DNA from: Ignavibacteriales bacterium UBA6490
GTDB taxonomy: Bacteria; Bacteroidota; Ignavibacteria; Ignavibacteriales; Ignavibacteriaceae
NCBI GenBank assembly: GCA_002435365.1
Contig: DJMM01000044.1
Location: forward strand, 2,960-27,862
Length of the DNA: 24,903 nt
Direction: 5' to 3'
The notes beneath the pieces were generated by a model. The model did no database searches. It was not told the DNA's origin and was given only the letters and a program-made list of their open reading frames with translations. Positions 15,176-21,698 of the stretch are shown here, piece after piece. The stretch's first letter is position 1. Every line of letters starts with the position of its first letter. The position numbers were made by a program, and so were the translations under genes.

Positions 15176-15829
15176 ATGAATAAAAGGCTGTATCTTCATC
15201 TGTTAATATTAACCTTCCTGATGGTTTCTTCAGGCTGCCAGCAAAAATCTGTTTCTCCCGAGGATGATAATTTAATGAACAGTAATCTTGCTGTTCTGGA
15301 TAAAACCGACCTGGAAGCCGGAATACAGGATGCAACCTTTGATAATGCTGCATCTTTTACTTCACCTCTGGACCGGGGGAATTTTTTCAGACACGACAAT
15401 GATCCGGGCAGAAGCGGCAGGCACTTGTACATGATCCTGAGGAGATTATCTCTTTCAGAAGATCAGGTTGTACAGGTCAAAGACTTTTTTGCCGGTCATA
15501 AAACCTGTGTGGCTCCGTTTGTCGCGCAATTTAAGCTGATTGTTGATCCCATTCTCCAGGAGCTTAATGCACAGAGACGACTGATAATCCAGCAGGTGCA
15601 GAATGGTCAGATTACAAGGGAGCAGGCTGCGCTTCGAATCAGAGAACTGAATCAGGCTGCCAGGGAGCAGATCAGAAATAATCCCGATGTTCAGGAACTA
15701 ATGGTAGATATATGCAACTGCAAATCAGCATTATTTGAAAATATCGCTTCTATATTGACCGAAGACCAGCTTGTTATATGGAATGAATGGATCTCAAATT
15801 TACACAATCCCCCCTGCTCGGGTGATTAA
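15176..15829 (+). CDS. CpxP/Spy-like periplasmic lipoprotein
   Basis: The protein has 217 residues. A lipoprotein signal peptide ends VSSGC, making Cys21 the lipidated residue. After a polar linker (22-85) comes an all-helical region: LRRLSLSEDQVVQVKDFFAG, then an L-Q-E-L-N-A-Q-R-R helix, QITREQAALRIRELNQAARE, and a second LTEDQLVIWNEW motif. The L-(S/T)-x-(E/D)-Q motif occurring twice is characteristic of the LTXXQ/Spy-CpxP family, which includes periplasmic chaperones and metal or stress sensors. Four further cysteines (111, 180, 182, 214) are unusual and could bind metal or form disulfides. GGAG precedes the ATG by 7 nt. A perfect hairpin follows at 15854-15880. There is no two-component pair next to it. 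Confidence 0.8.
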   Translation: MNKRLYLHLLILTFLMVSSGCQQKSVSPEDDNLMNSNLAVLDKTDLEAGIQDATFDNAASFTSPLDRGNFFRHDNDPGRSGRHLYMILRRLSLSEDQVVQVKDFFAGHKTCVAPFVAQFKLIVDPILQELNAQRRLIIQQVQNGQITREQAALRIRELNQAAREQIRNNPDVQELMVDICNCKSALFENIASILTEDQLVIWNEWISNLHNPPCSGD

Positions 15830-15853
15830 AAATTCAAGGAGATTTTTTTAAAA

Positions 15854-15880
15854 GAAACCGGTTCCCGATGAACCGGTTTC
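15854..15880 (+). terminator. hairpin terminator after the Spy-like gene
   Basis: A perfect 11-bp stem GAAACCGGTTC/GAACCGGTTTC with a 5-nt loop, beginning 24 nt after the stop codon. The T-run on the plus strand is short (TTTCTTC) and is better on the minus strand, so it may act in both directions. Confidence 0.7.
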
Positions 15881-16038
15881 TTCAATCAATACTTATAATT
15901 TTATTCCGCAAGAAATAATATACCCGGGAAACTAACTTGCCGGACCGATAATTTAATTTCAGAAATGTTTGGTTTGCGCACATTGAAAAATATAATAACT
16001 GTTATTTTACAGGAAATCTTATCTAACAGGAGTATTTT

Positions 16039-16344
16039 ATGGAAATTAGTGCCGAAAATAAGCAGGATGAATCAAGGATCATCATTGAAAAAGATAGACT
16101 AATCGGAGTTGAGAATGAAACTCTCCAGAACCTTGTTCAAAGCTCAATAGAAAATGGCTGCAAAAATATTTCAATTGATCTTACCAAAGTTCATTATATA
16201 TCAAGCTGGGGAATCGGCATCCTGATACAGGCATATACTACCTGCAGCAACAGGAAAATCGGATTTAAGCTTCAGGGTGTTAATGAAAACGTAATGAATG
16301 TGCTTAATCAACTTAAATTGACCGGGCTGTTTAATATTGCTTGA
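16039..16344 (+). CDS. STAS-domain protein (anti-anti-sigma factor-like)
   Basis: This is a 101-residue single-domain protein. The strand-helix pattern IIIEKDRLIGVENETLQNLV, NISIDLTKVHYISSWGIGIL and KIGFKLQGVNENVMNVLNQL fits the SpoIIAA/STAS fold, with the L-x-L-T-G-L-F ending typical of the family. In anti-anti-sigma factors the motif is usually I-D-S-(S/T)-G; here it is I-S-S-W-G. The phosphorylatable serine (Ser56) is kept, the preceding Asp is replaced by Ser55, and Trp57 replaces the second Ser/Thr. Such proteins release sigma factors or other partners when dephosphorylated. No partner kinase, phosphatase or sigma factor is nearby, so the partner must be encoded elsewhere. AGGAG lies 8 nt before the ATG. 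The protein is cytoplasmic. Confidence 0.88.
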   Translation: MEISAENKQDESRIIIEKDRLIGVENETLQNLVQSSIENGCKNISIDLTKVHYISSWGIGILIQAYTTCSNRKIGFKLQGVNENVMNVLNQLKLTGLFNIA

Positions 16345-16526
16345 TCATCGGCGCATTCCGTAATCGGCCGGCTATATCCCGGTGACATATATGGTATTAT
16401 AAATAATAAGAATAAACCGACTGGAAGCAAGCTTGTTTTCATCGCTGATCGGTGTTAAAAAATCTTAATATTTATCTGAAATTGAATTATAAATCCTGCG
16501 GCCGGAGGGCCTTTTAATACTTAAAC

Positions 16527-17099
16527 CTACCTTATAATCTCTTCGTCAATAAGTACCCAGAAAATATCGTTCATCGGGTTGAGGTTTGAAGGCATCCTGG
16601 CCACAATTCTGCCGTCCTTTGCAATCAGGAATTTTTCAAAGTTCCATTTGATGTCCGATTTTTCGGTAACGCTGTTGTTTGTCAGCCGCTGGTACAGGGG
16701 AGACTTGTCTTTTCCAAGGATTTTAACCTTATCGAAGATTTTAAATGTCACTCCGTAATTTTCAGTACAGAACTCCTTTATCTCTTTGTTATTCAGTGGT
16801 TCCTGACCGCCGAAATCATTACAGGGAAATGCAAGTATCTCGAACCCGCGGTCCCTGAACATCTCATACAGGGCCTGCAGGTCTTTCAGCTGCGGAGTAA
16901 AACCGCACTCGCTTGCAGTGTTTACAATCAAAAGAACTTTCCCGCTGTAATCGGACAGTTTTACTTTTTTACCGTCTGCATCTTTTACAACTATATCGTT
17001 TATGTTGTTCTTTAATTTTGCTCCTGATTTGTTTTGAGCATATATTTCGAATGAACAAAACAAAATAACAGCAGCAATTATAACTGATAATAAACGCAT
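16527..17099 (-). CDS. secreted glutathione peroxidase-family protein (Cys type, probably thioredoxin-dependent)
   Basis: The 190-residue protein starts at the ATG at 17099 (MRLLSVIIAAVILFCSFEIYAQ, a signal peptide) with GAGGAG 5 nt upstream. The open extension to 17165 would overlap the divergent gene and is rejected. The family motifs are in order: NTASECGFTPQ with peroxidatic Cys65 in place of selenocysteine; FPCNDFGGQEP with catalytic Gln99; EFCTENYGVTF with Cys111, which aligns with the resolving cysteine of yeast Gpx3; and KWNFEKFL with Trp152 and Asn153. A resolving cysteine suggests reduction by thioredoxin rather than glutathione. The enzyme reduces hydrogen peroxide and organic hydroperoxides; the signal peptide puts it in the periplasm. 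It is divergent from the membrane protein gene at 17140, with only 40 bp between starts. Confidence 0.93.
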   Translation of the reverse strand: MRLLSVIIAAVILFCSFEIYAQNKSGAKLKNNINDIVVKDADGKKVKLSDYSGKVLLIVNTASECGFTPQLKDLQALYEMFRDRGFEILAFPCNDFGGQEPLNNKEIKEFCTENYGVTFKIFDKVKILGKDKSPLYQRLTNNSVTEKSDIKWNFEKFLIAKDGRIVARMPSNLNPMNDIFWVLIDEEIIR

Positions 17100-17139
17100 T
17101 ATTCTCCTCAATAAGAATTTAACTTTTAACAATACAAAT

Positions 17140-18303
17140 ATGTTCACTGGAAAGAAGTTAATCAATGCAATATCGCTGATTCTTGTAATTACCGTAAATG
17201 TTCTTTACCTTGTCAAGTATTCAGTTATTTATGATGCGGTGCCGTTTATCCTGGTGCCGGCTTACATTTTTCTGGTATCGGGAATAATCAGTATCGCCTC
17301 AAGCAGGAGAAGTATTTTTATACCCGCCGGAAAATTTGCCGGAAAGGATTATAAAAAGAAGGTTATTATTCCCGCTTCTATCATGTTCTCCGCAATGGTT
17401 TTAATTTTTATTCTTGCGGTTCCGAGAGCGGGAGAGATAGGCAGGCTTCCTGCTGTGGAGGACTGGATCCGGCGCTTCTTAAATGGTGATTTTCCTTATA
17501 ATTCTCCTCATACCCCATCTTCGTTCCCTGCAATGTTTCTGCTGGCATATCCTTTTTATCTTATAGGCAATACAGGACTGATGGAGTTTGCCGGCATTGC
17601 GCTGTTTTTTATAATAGTTTTTAAACTGAAGGATAGTGCACAGGGAACTGCTGTGAAAATACTGCTTCTGGTATCCGGACTGGTTACCTATTTTGAAATT
17701 GTAACCAGGAGTGAGCTTCTGTTAAATATGATGCTTGCAGCCGGAGTTGTTCTGGTGTGCGAAAAATATCTAAAGCCGGACCGCATAAACCTGAATTTTG
17801 CTCTTACCGCCTTGCTTACCGGATTTATAATGTCTACCAGATCAGTGGCAGCCCTTCTGTTTTTAATTTATTTTATTTACAGGTTCAGAATGCAGCTCCG
17901 CAACCTTGTTTTATTCGGAATAATATCACTTACGGTTTTTATTCTTTTCCTGGTTCCGTTTTATATGTGGGATCCTGTATCGTTCAGCAAAAACGGACCG
18001 TTTGCGGTGCAGTCATACCTGTCCAACCTTCCGTTTATAATAATATTTCTTTTCTTTGTCTCCGCAGTCTACAGCGGATGGGCAATCTCTAATCTGCAGG
18101 AATTCTTTTTCTCCGGCGGCGTCATTTTATTTTCGGCCGCGGCAGTATCATTTCTGCTGAGAGCAGTTGAAACCGGATTTTCTTTTGCGCTGTTCAATGA
18201 CGGCTATGATATCTCCTACTTCATTTTCTGTATGCCGATGCTGATACTTGCCATAAAAGACTACAGCGTGGACAGATACCGCGGTAGAATTTACCTGTCC
18301 TGA
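17140..18303 (+). CDS. polytopic membrane protein, possibly a GT-C-type glycosyltransferase
   Basis: The protein has 387 residues and about ten hydrophobic helices. Between the third and fourth helix, a loop at residues 100-130 carries E-D-W-I-R-R-F-L-N-G-D-F-P-Y-N-S-P-H-T-P-S-S-F-P. A loop of this kind (acidic residues, then a FPY...H.PSSFP stretch leading into the next helix) is typical of GT-C fold transferases such as the DUF2029/GT87-like proteins, which use polyprenyl-phosphate sugars outside the membrane. A second typical piece is FYMWDPVSFSKNGPF (about 270-285). No closer family is recognised, so the assignment is tentative. No ribosome binding site is visible; the 40 bp separating it from the divergent peroxidase gene is AT-rich and must hold both promoters, or one lies within a neighbour. 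A long inverted repeat follows at 18345-18430. Confidence 0.75.
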   Translation: MFTGKKLINAISLILVITVNVLYLVKYSVIYDAVPFILVPAYIFLVSGIISIASSRRSIFIPAGKFAGKDYKKKVIIPASIMFSAMVLIFILAVPRAGEIGRLPAVEDWIRRFLNGDFPYNSPHTPSSFPAMFLLAYPFYLIGNTGLMEFAGIALFFIIVFKLKDSAQGTAVKILLLVSGLVTYFEIVTRSELLLNMMLAAGVVLVCEKYLKPDRINLNFALTALLTGFIMSTRSVAALLFLIYFIYRFRMQLRNLVLFGIISLTVFILFLVPFYMWDPVSFSKNGPFAVQSYLSNLPFIIIFLFFVSAVYSGWAISNLQEFFFSGGVILFSAAAVSFLLRAVETGFSFALFNDGYDISYFIFCMPMLILAIKDYSVDRYRGRIYLS

Positions 18304-18344
18304 ATGGCAAAATTAAACACTTCGCAAATGTATGGTATCTGGTA

Positions 18345-18430
18345 CCTGACCTGGTTTTGATCCCGACCTAACCCCATTCTAACCTGATTCAAACCCCATT
18401 TTTCTGAGATCAGAATGAACTCAGGTCAGG
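18345..18430. repeat. long imperfect inverted repeat downstream of the membrane protein gene
   Basis: CCTGACCTG (18345-18353) is the inverse complement of CAGGTCAGG (18422-18430), and inside it CATTCT (18375-18380) matches AGAATG (18412-18417). Internal direct repeats of CCCCATT and of AACCTGA-like words are also visible. No poly-T run follows, so it is not a classic terminator. Apart from this and the terminator at 18512-18561, the 312 bp between the genes holds no recognised feature. Confidence 0.5.
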
Positions 18431-18511
18431 GTTAAAAGCAATTTAAAATTACCCGGAGTGCGGAATTGCACGGCAAAAAATTGAAAAAGTGGAATATCTT
18501 AATATAGTTTT

Positions 18512-18561
18512 AAAAAAAAGAACGGCGGAATAATTAAAAGTTTAACAATTAATTTCCCGCC
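18512..18561 (-). terminator. probable terminator of pta
   Basis: On the minus strand GGCGG pairs with CCGCC, continued by TTAATT/AATTA pairing, followed by GTTC and a run of eight T. It lies about 55 bp after the stop codon at 18616. The stem is long and AT-rich in the middle. Confidence 0.65.
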
Positions 18562-18615
18562 ATCGCATGCCTTAATTCGTTAATTGGAAACGGATAATTC
18601 TGTAAAGCTTCCGTA

Positions 18616-19593
18616 TCAGCTCATCAGCACTGCAATCGCCGATGTATTTACGATATCATCAACGCTGGCACCGCGGCTCAGATCGAAATATGGTTTCCGC
18701 AAACCCTGCACCATTGGTCCCACTGCTTCCGCTTTACCCCACCGCTGTGCAATTTTATAGGCAATATTTCCTGCCTGCAGGTCAGGGAAAATGAGCACAT
18801 TTGCCTTTCCGGCCACATCGCTTCCCGGTGCTTTCTTTTTTCCTATCGATTCGATTACTGCCGCATCGAACTGAAGCTCTCCGTCGATTTTCAGATCCGG
18901 ACGTTTCTGCTTAACAAGCTCTGTGGCGCTTCTTACTTTATCGATCAGTTCATGCTCGGCACTGCCTTTTGTGGAAAACGACAGCATCGCAATGCAGGGT
19001 TCCTCGCCGGTAAGTTTTTTGTGATTATCTGCTGTGGAAACTGCGATATCTGCAAGCTGGGGTACATCGGGATTCGGCACCACCGCACAATCTGCAAAGC
19101 TGTAATTCTTATCCGGGAAGACCATCAGGAAAAAGCTTGACACAATTGAAATTCCTTCCGCCATTCCGACGCATTGAATTCCCGCTTTAAGCACATCTGC
19201 AGTTGAAGCAGTCGAACCGGCAACACTGGCATTTACCAGTCCCTCTCTTATCATCATCGCTGCAAAAAAGAGATCACGCTTCAGAATTTCCTTTGCCTGT
19301 TCCGGTGTCATTCCCTTTTTTTTGCGGAGTTCATAATAAGTTTGTGAAAATTCCCCGTACCTGACGGATTTAAGGGGATCGATTATTTCAAGACCGTTAA
19401 TATTTAGAGAAAGCTTTTCCGCGTCTTTGCGCACTTTATCCTCATTGCCGATGGTTGATACTTTTGCAAAACCATCTTTTAAAATGATCGATGCGGCTTT
19501 AAGCACCCGCTCATCATGACTTTCGGGAAGGATTAAAGTTCTGTTCAGCTTTGCAGCTTTTTCTTTTATCTGTTTAAGTAAGGTAAGTTCCAT
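18616..19593 (-). CDS. pta: phosphate acetyltransferase (EC 2.3.1.8)
   Basis: The 325-residue protein matches the usual length of the single-domain Pta form. It converts acetyl-CoA and phosphate to acetyl phosphate and CoA, in acetate production or assimilation in the cytoplasm. Recognisable segments are the opening RTLILPESHDERVLKAA, EGLVNASVAGSTASTADVL (residues about 117-135), AMLSFSTKGSAEHELIDKV, KIDGELQFDAAV, and the ending FPDLQAGNIAYKIAQRWG ... GPMVQGLRKPYFDLSRGAS. GGAG lies 9 nt before the ATG. Acetate kinase (ackA), often adjacent, is not next to it; the gene seems monocistronic with a terminator at 18512-18561. Related phosphate butyryltransferases share the fold, but these motifs fit Pta. 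Confidence 0.95.
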   Translation of the reverse strand: MELTLLKQIKEKAAKLNRTLILPESHDERVLKAASIILKDGFAKVSTIGNEDKVRKDAEKLSLNINGLEIIDPLKSVRYGEFSQTYYELRKKKGMTPEQAKEILKRDLFFAAMMIREGLVNASVAGSTASTADVLKAGIQCVGMAEGISIVSSFFLMVFPDKNYSFADCAVVPNPDVPQLADIAVSTADNHKKLTGEEPCIAMLSFSTKGSAEHELIDKVRSATELVKQKRPDLKIDGELQFDAAVIESIGKKKAPGSDVAGKANVLIFPDLQAGNIAYKIAQRWGKAEAVGPMVQGLRKPYFDLSRGASVDDIVNTSAIAVLMS

Positions 19594-19943
19594 CTGGATT
19601 CTCCAAAATTCAAAAAAAGTGTATACTCAAACTTAGTAAATTTTATATTCATCGCTCAAAATTGAATTTGCAGGATCTCAGGATGATTGTTGCGTCAGAA
19701 AGATTGATTGAATGGTTGGATGATTGAAATTAAAACAAATTCATCCCACTTACCCCCGCCTGCCGGCAGGCCGGCTCTCTTATGAAGAGAGAGGCGAAGA
19801 AAATCCACAATTAACAATGAACCGGAAGGGGTGAGTTAAATAAATCTGAAGAAGGATTCCCATCAGCCAGTGGAGAGATTAGCAGGCATTAACTATTGAA
19901 CAAGTAACTTTCAGCCCGCAGGTCCTGGACCAGTAATATTTAA
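19594..19943. other. intergenic region with two GC-rich palindromes
   Basis: About 350 bp containing the promoter region of pta and the 3' side of the thioredoxin-like gene. GCCTGCCGGCAGGC (19758-19771) is a perfect 14-bp palindrome, followed directly by the stem CTCTCTT/AAGAGAG (19775-19791). Neither has a poly-T run. The pair looks like a dispersed intergenic palindromic repeat; its CCTGCC/GGCAGG core recurs at 3429-3449 and 5911-5931. No gene is seen here. Confidence 0.5.
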
Positions 19944-20405
19944 TTACTTCCACTTCTTCAGAAATTCAACGAACTTATCTTTATCATAGTATTTGTCCTT
20001 TTCAAGTTCGCCGGTATTCTGGGAGTGCAGCAGCTTTCCGTTCTTATCGAGCACAAAGAAGTGAGGGTAACCTTCTATTTCGGGATAGGCGGACAGGAAT
20101 TTCTCGTTTTTATTTTCCTTGCTGTAATTCACCTTAAGCATAATAAAATGCTTATCCAGCAGTTGCGAGATTTCCTTCTCTTCCTGCATGAACTTGTCAA
20201 TTCGTTTGCACCAGATGCACCATTCTCCGCCTACATCAAGAATTATTCTCTTGTCGCTTTTCTGAGCCAGCGAAACCGTTTCCTTAAGATCGTTAAACGG
20301 ATCCCGCAAAGGGTCAAATTTTGGCGGAGTATGATTTCCATCCTGCCCGTATAAAAGAAGAGTAAGAATAAATGAAATTAAAATCGGTGAAAACTTTTTA
20401 AACAT
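19944..20405 (-). CDS. periplasmic thioredoxin-like protein (DsbD-gamma/thioredoxin_7 type)
   Basis: The protein has 153 residues. Residues 1-21 are a signal peptide ending LLLYGQ. The thioredoxin fold follows, with strand KRIILDVGGEWCIWCKRIDK: the redox motif is Cys63-Ile-Trp-Cys66, preceded by G-x-W as in DsbD C-terminal and thioredoxin_7 domains. HFIMLKVNYS is the next strand, and GYPHFFVLDKNGKLL carries the cis-proline (Pro114) of the active site. It probably reduces disulfides or serves cytochrome c maturation in the periplasm. It is the last gene of a three-gene unit with the cytochrome c (48 bp upstream) and the SIMPL protein, so apocytochrome thiol reduction is a reasonable guess. A periplasmic location is also shared with the glutathione peroxidase, which needs a thiol donor. 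Confidence 0.9.
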   Translation of the reverse strand: MFKKFSPILISFILTLLLYGQDGNHTPPKFDPLRDPFNDLKETVSLAQKSDKRIILDVGGEWCIWCKRIDKFMQEEKEISQLLDKHFIMLKVNYSKENKNEKFLSAYPEIEGYPHFFVLDKNGKLLHSQNTGELEKDKYYDKDKFVEFLKKWK

Positions 20406-20453
20406 TATAATTTCCCGGAAAATAGTTGTCTGAATAAAATCAATGATCCTGGT

Positions 20454-20876
20454 CTATTTCAGCGAAAGCAGGTAATCTGCAATTTTACCCAGGTCTTTTA
20501 CATCAACATTGTTGAAAGAGGGCATCATTACGCCCGGAAATTGTTCCTTGAACTTTGCGAATCTTTCCTTATCCATATAGGAGTTCGGATTTCTCAGGTA
20601 GTTTATCAGTTCATCGCGCGACCAGTACTGCTGCAGTCCGGTTAACTGAGGACCCATTCTTGTACCCTCAAGTTCGGCACCGTGGCATCCTTTACAGCCG
20701 AGCCGTCCAATCATATCCGGTACACTTATATTTTCAGATGAAATATTTGTCTGCGGCATGGGGTTCACGGGCAGTGTATTTTCTTTCACTTCCTCTTCTT
20801 TTGTTAATCGTGAAAGAAGGAACAGTGCCAAAAACAGTACCAGGAAAGCTGATACCCATATCTGAGATTTAGTCAT
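20454..20876 (-). CDS. membrane-anchored mono-haem cytochrome c
   Basis: The protein has 140 residues. One N-terminal helix (residues 6-23) has no obvious cleavage site, so it probably anchors the protein with the haem domain in the periplasm. A charged, proline-rich linker (24-52) follows. The haem motif is Cys61-Lys-Gly-Cys64-His65, in LGCKGCHGAELEGTRMGPQL. The distal ligand is probably Met118 in GVMMPSFNNV, followed by the terminal helix LGKIADYLLSL. This is the standard class I layout, as in cbb3-oxidase-associated or soluble electron carriers. It starts 16 bp after the SIMPL protein gene and precedes the thioredoxin-like gene, implying one operon. The electron-transfer partner is not shown. 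Confidence 0.92.
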   Translation of the reverse strand: MTKSQIWVSAFLVLFLALFLLSRLTKEEEVKENTLPVNPMPQTNISSENISVPDMIGRLGCKGCHGAELEGTRMGPQLTGLQQYWSRDELINYLRNPNSYMDKERFAKFKEQFPGVMMPSFNNVDVKDLGKIADYLLSLK

Positions 20877-20892
20877 ATTACTCTTTTTTTAG

Positions 20893-21624
20893 TTACTCAA
20901 TTTCGAATGATGCATTAACCACAGCAGTTATTTCCTTTTCAATGGAGCTGAGGTCATTGATTCCGTAATCGGAAATCTGGTTTGAAAATTTTGGTGTTAT
21001 CTGCAGGACACCCATCCTCGCGCTGCGAACCGGTCCAAGGTCCCTGCCTGTAGCTTCCGCAATTTTTTGAGCTCTTATCATGGCATCTTTTGCTGCAGCA
21101 GCCTGCACTTCTACTTTAAGGTCGGCCATTTTAGTATAATGATATTCCGGCAGCTCCACTGCAAAGCTTACTCCCTTTTCGATAAGTGAAGGGATGTCGA
21201 GCGAAACCTCCTTTATCTTATTTACGTCCGTCGACCGGATCTCCATTCTCTGGTTATAAACATAACCTCTTACAATGTTGGTCTGGTATCCGTTCGCATT
21301 AAGCTCAAAAACAGGGTAGCTGTTTATTGTAAAAAACTCTATTTTATCCCCGGAAAATCCTTTGGAGGCAAGGTACGACAGGAGTGCCGGTTTTTGTCTC
21401 TGTAATTCCCTGTATGCAGCTTCAGCGGAAACCTGCTGAACCGAAATGGACCCGCGGAGAATTCCAAGGTCGGAGATTATCTCCTGCTTTGCCGATCCGG
21501 TTACAGTGATAGTCTGATTTGCACTCTGGTTGGATTTCCAGACCGATACGAAAATTATCACAGCAATCAGTAAAGATATTGATATAATTGATGCCGGTAT
21601 TATGAAAGTATTTTTGGTTTCCAT
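20893..21624 (-). CDS. SIMPL-domain (DUF541) protein, membrane-anchored
   Basis: The protein has 243 residues. One N-terminal helix (about 8-30) anchors it. The rest is a SIMPL/DUF541 domain: ITVTGSAKQEIISDLGILRG at the start, SAEAAYRELQRQKPALLSYL, then GYVYNQRMEIRSTDVNKIKE, and the highly characteristic AAAAKDAMIRAQKIAEATGR followed by LGPVRSARMGV. Family members are envelope proteins that form oligomeric rings; some are linked to oxidative stress, but no biochemical role is settled. It is the first gene of a minus-strand unit with the cytochrome c and thioredoxin-like genes. Its start is 74 bp from the divergent DUF255 gene. Confidence 0.92.
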   Translation of the reverse strand: METKNTFIIPASIISISLLIAVIIFVSVWKSNQSANQTITVTGSAKQEIISDLGILRGSISVQQVSAEAAYRELQRQKPALLSYLASKGFSGDKIEFFTINSYPVFELNANGYQTNIVRGYVYNQRMEIRSTDVNKIKEVSLDIPSLIEKGVSFAVELPEYHYTKMADLKVEVQAAAAKDAMIRAQKIAEATGRDLGPVRSARMGVLQITPKFSNQISDYGINDLSSIEKEITAVVNASFEIE

Positions 21625-21698
21625 TATGTTATTATGATTTTGATAGTGCGAAATTATTAAAATCGTGACTCATTAACAATTCAGATAGAAAAGGTGTT

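Noticed and set aside
17100..17165. Upstream start for the glutathione peroxidase
   Set aside because: It would overlap the divergent gene at 17140 and place 22 residues ahead of the signal peptide; the ATG at 17099 has GAGGAG in front.
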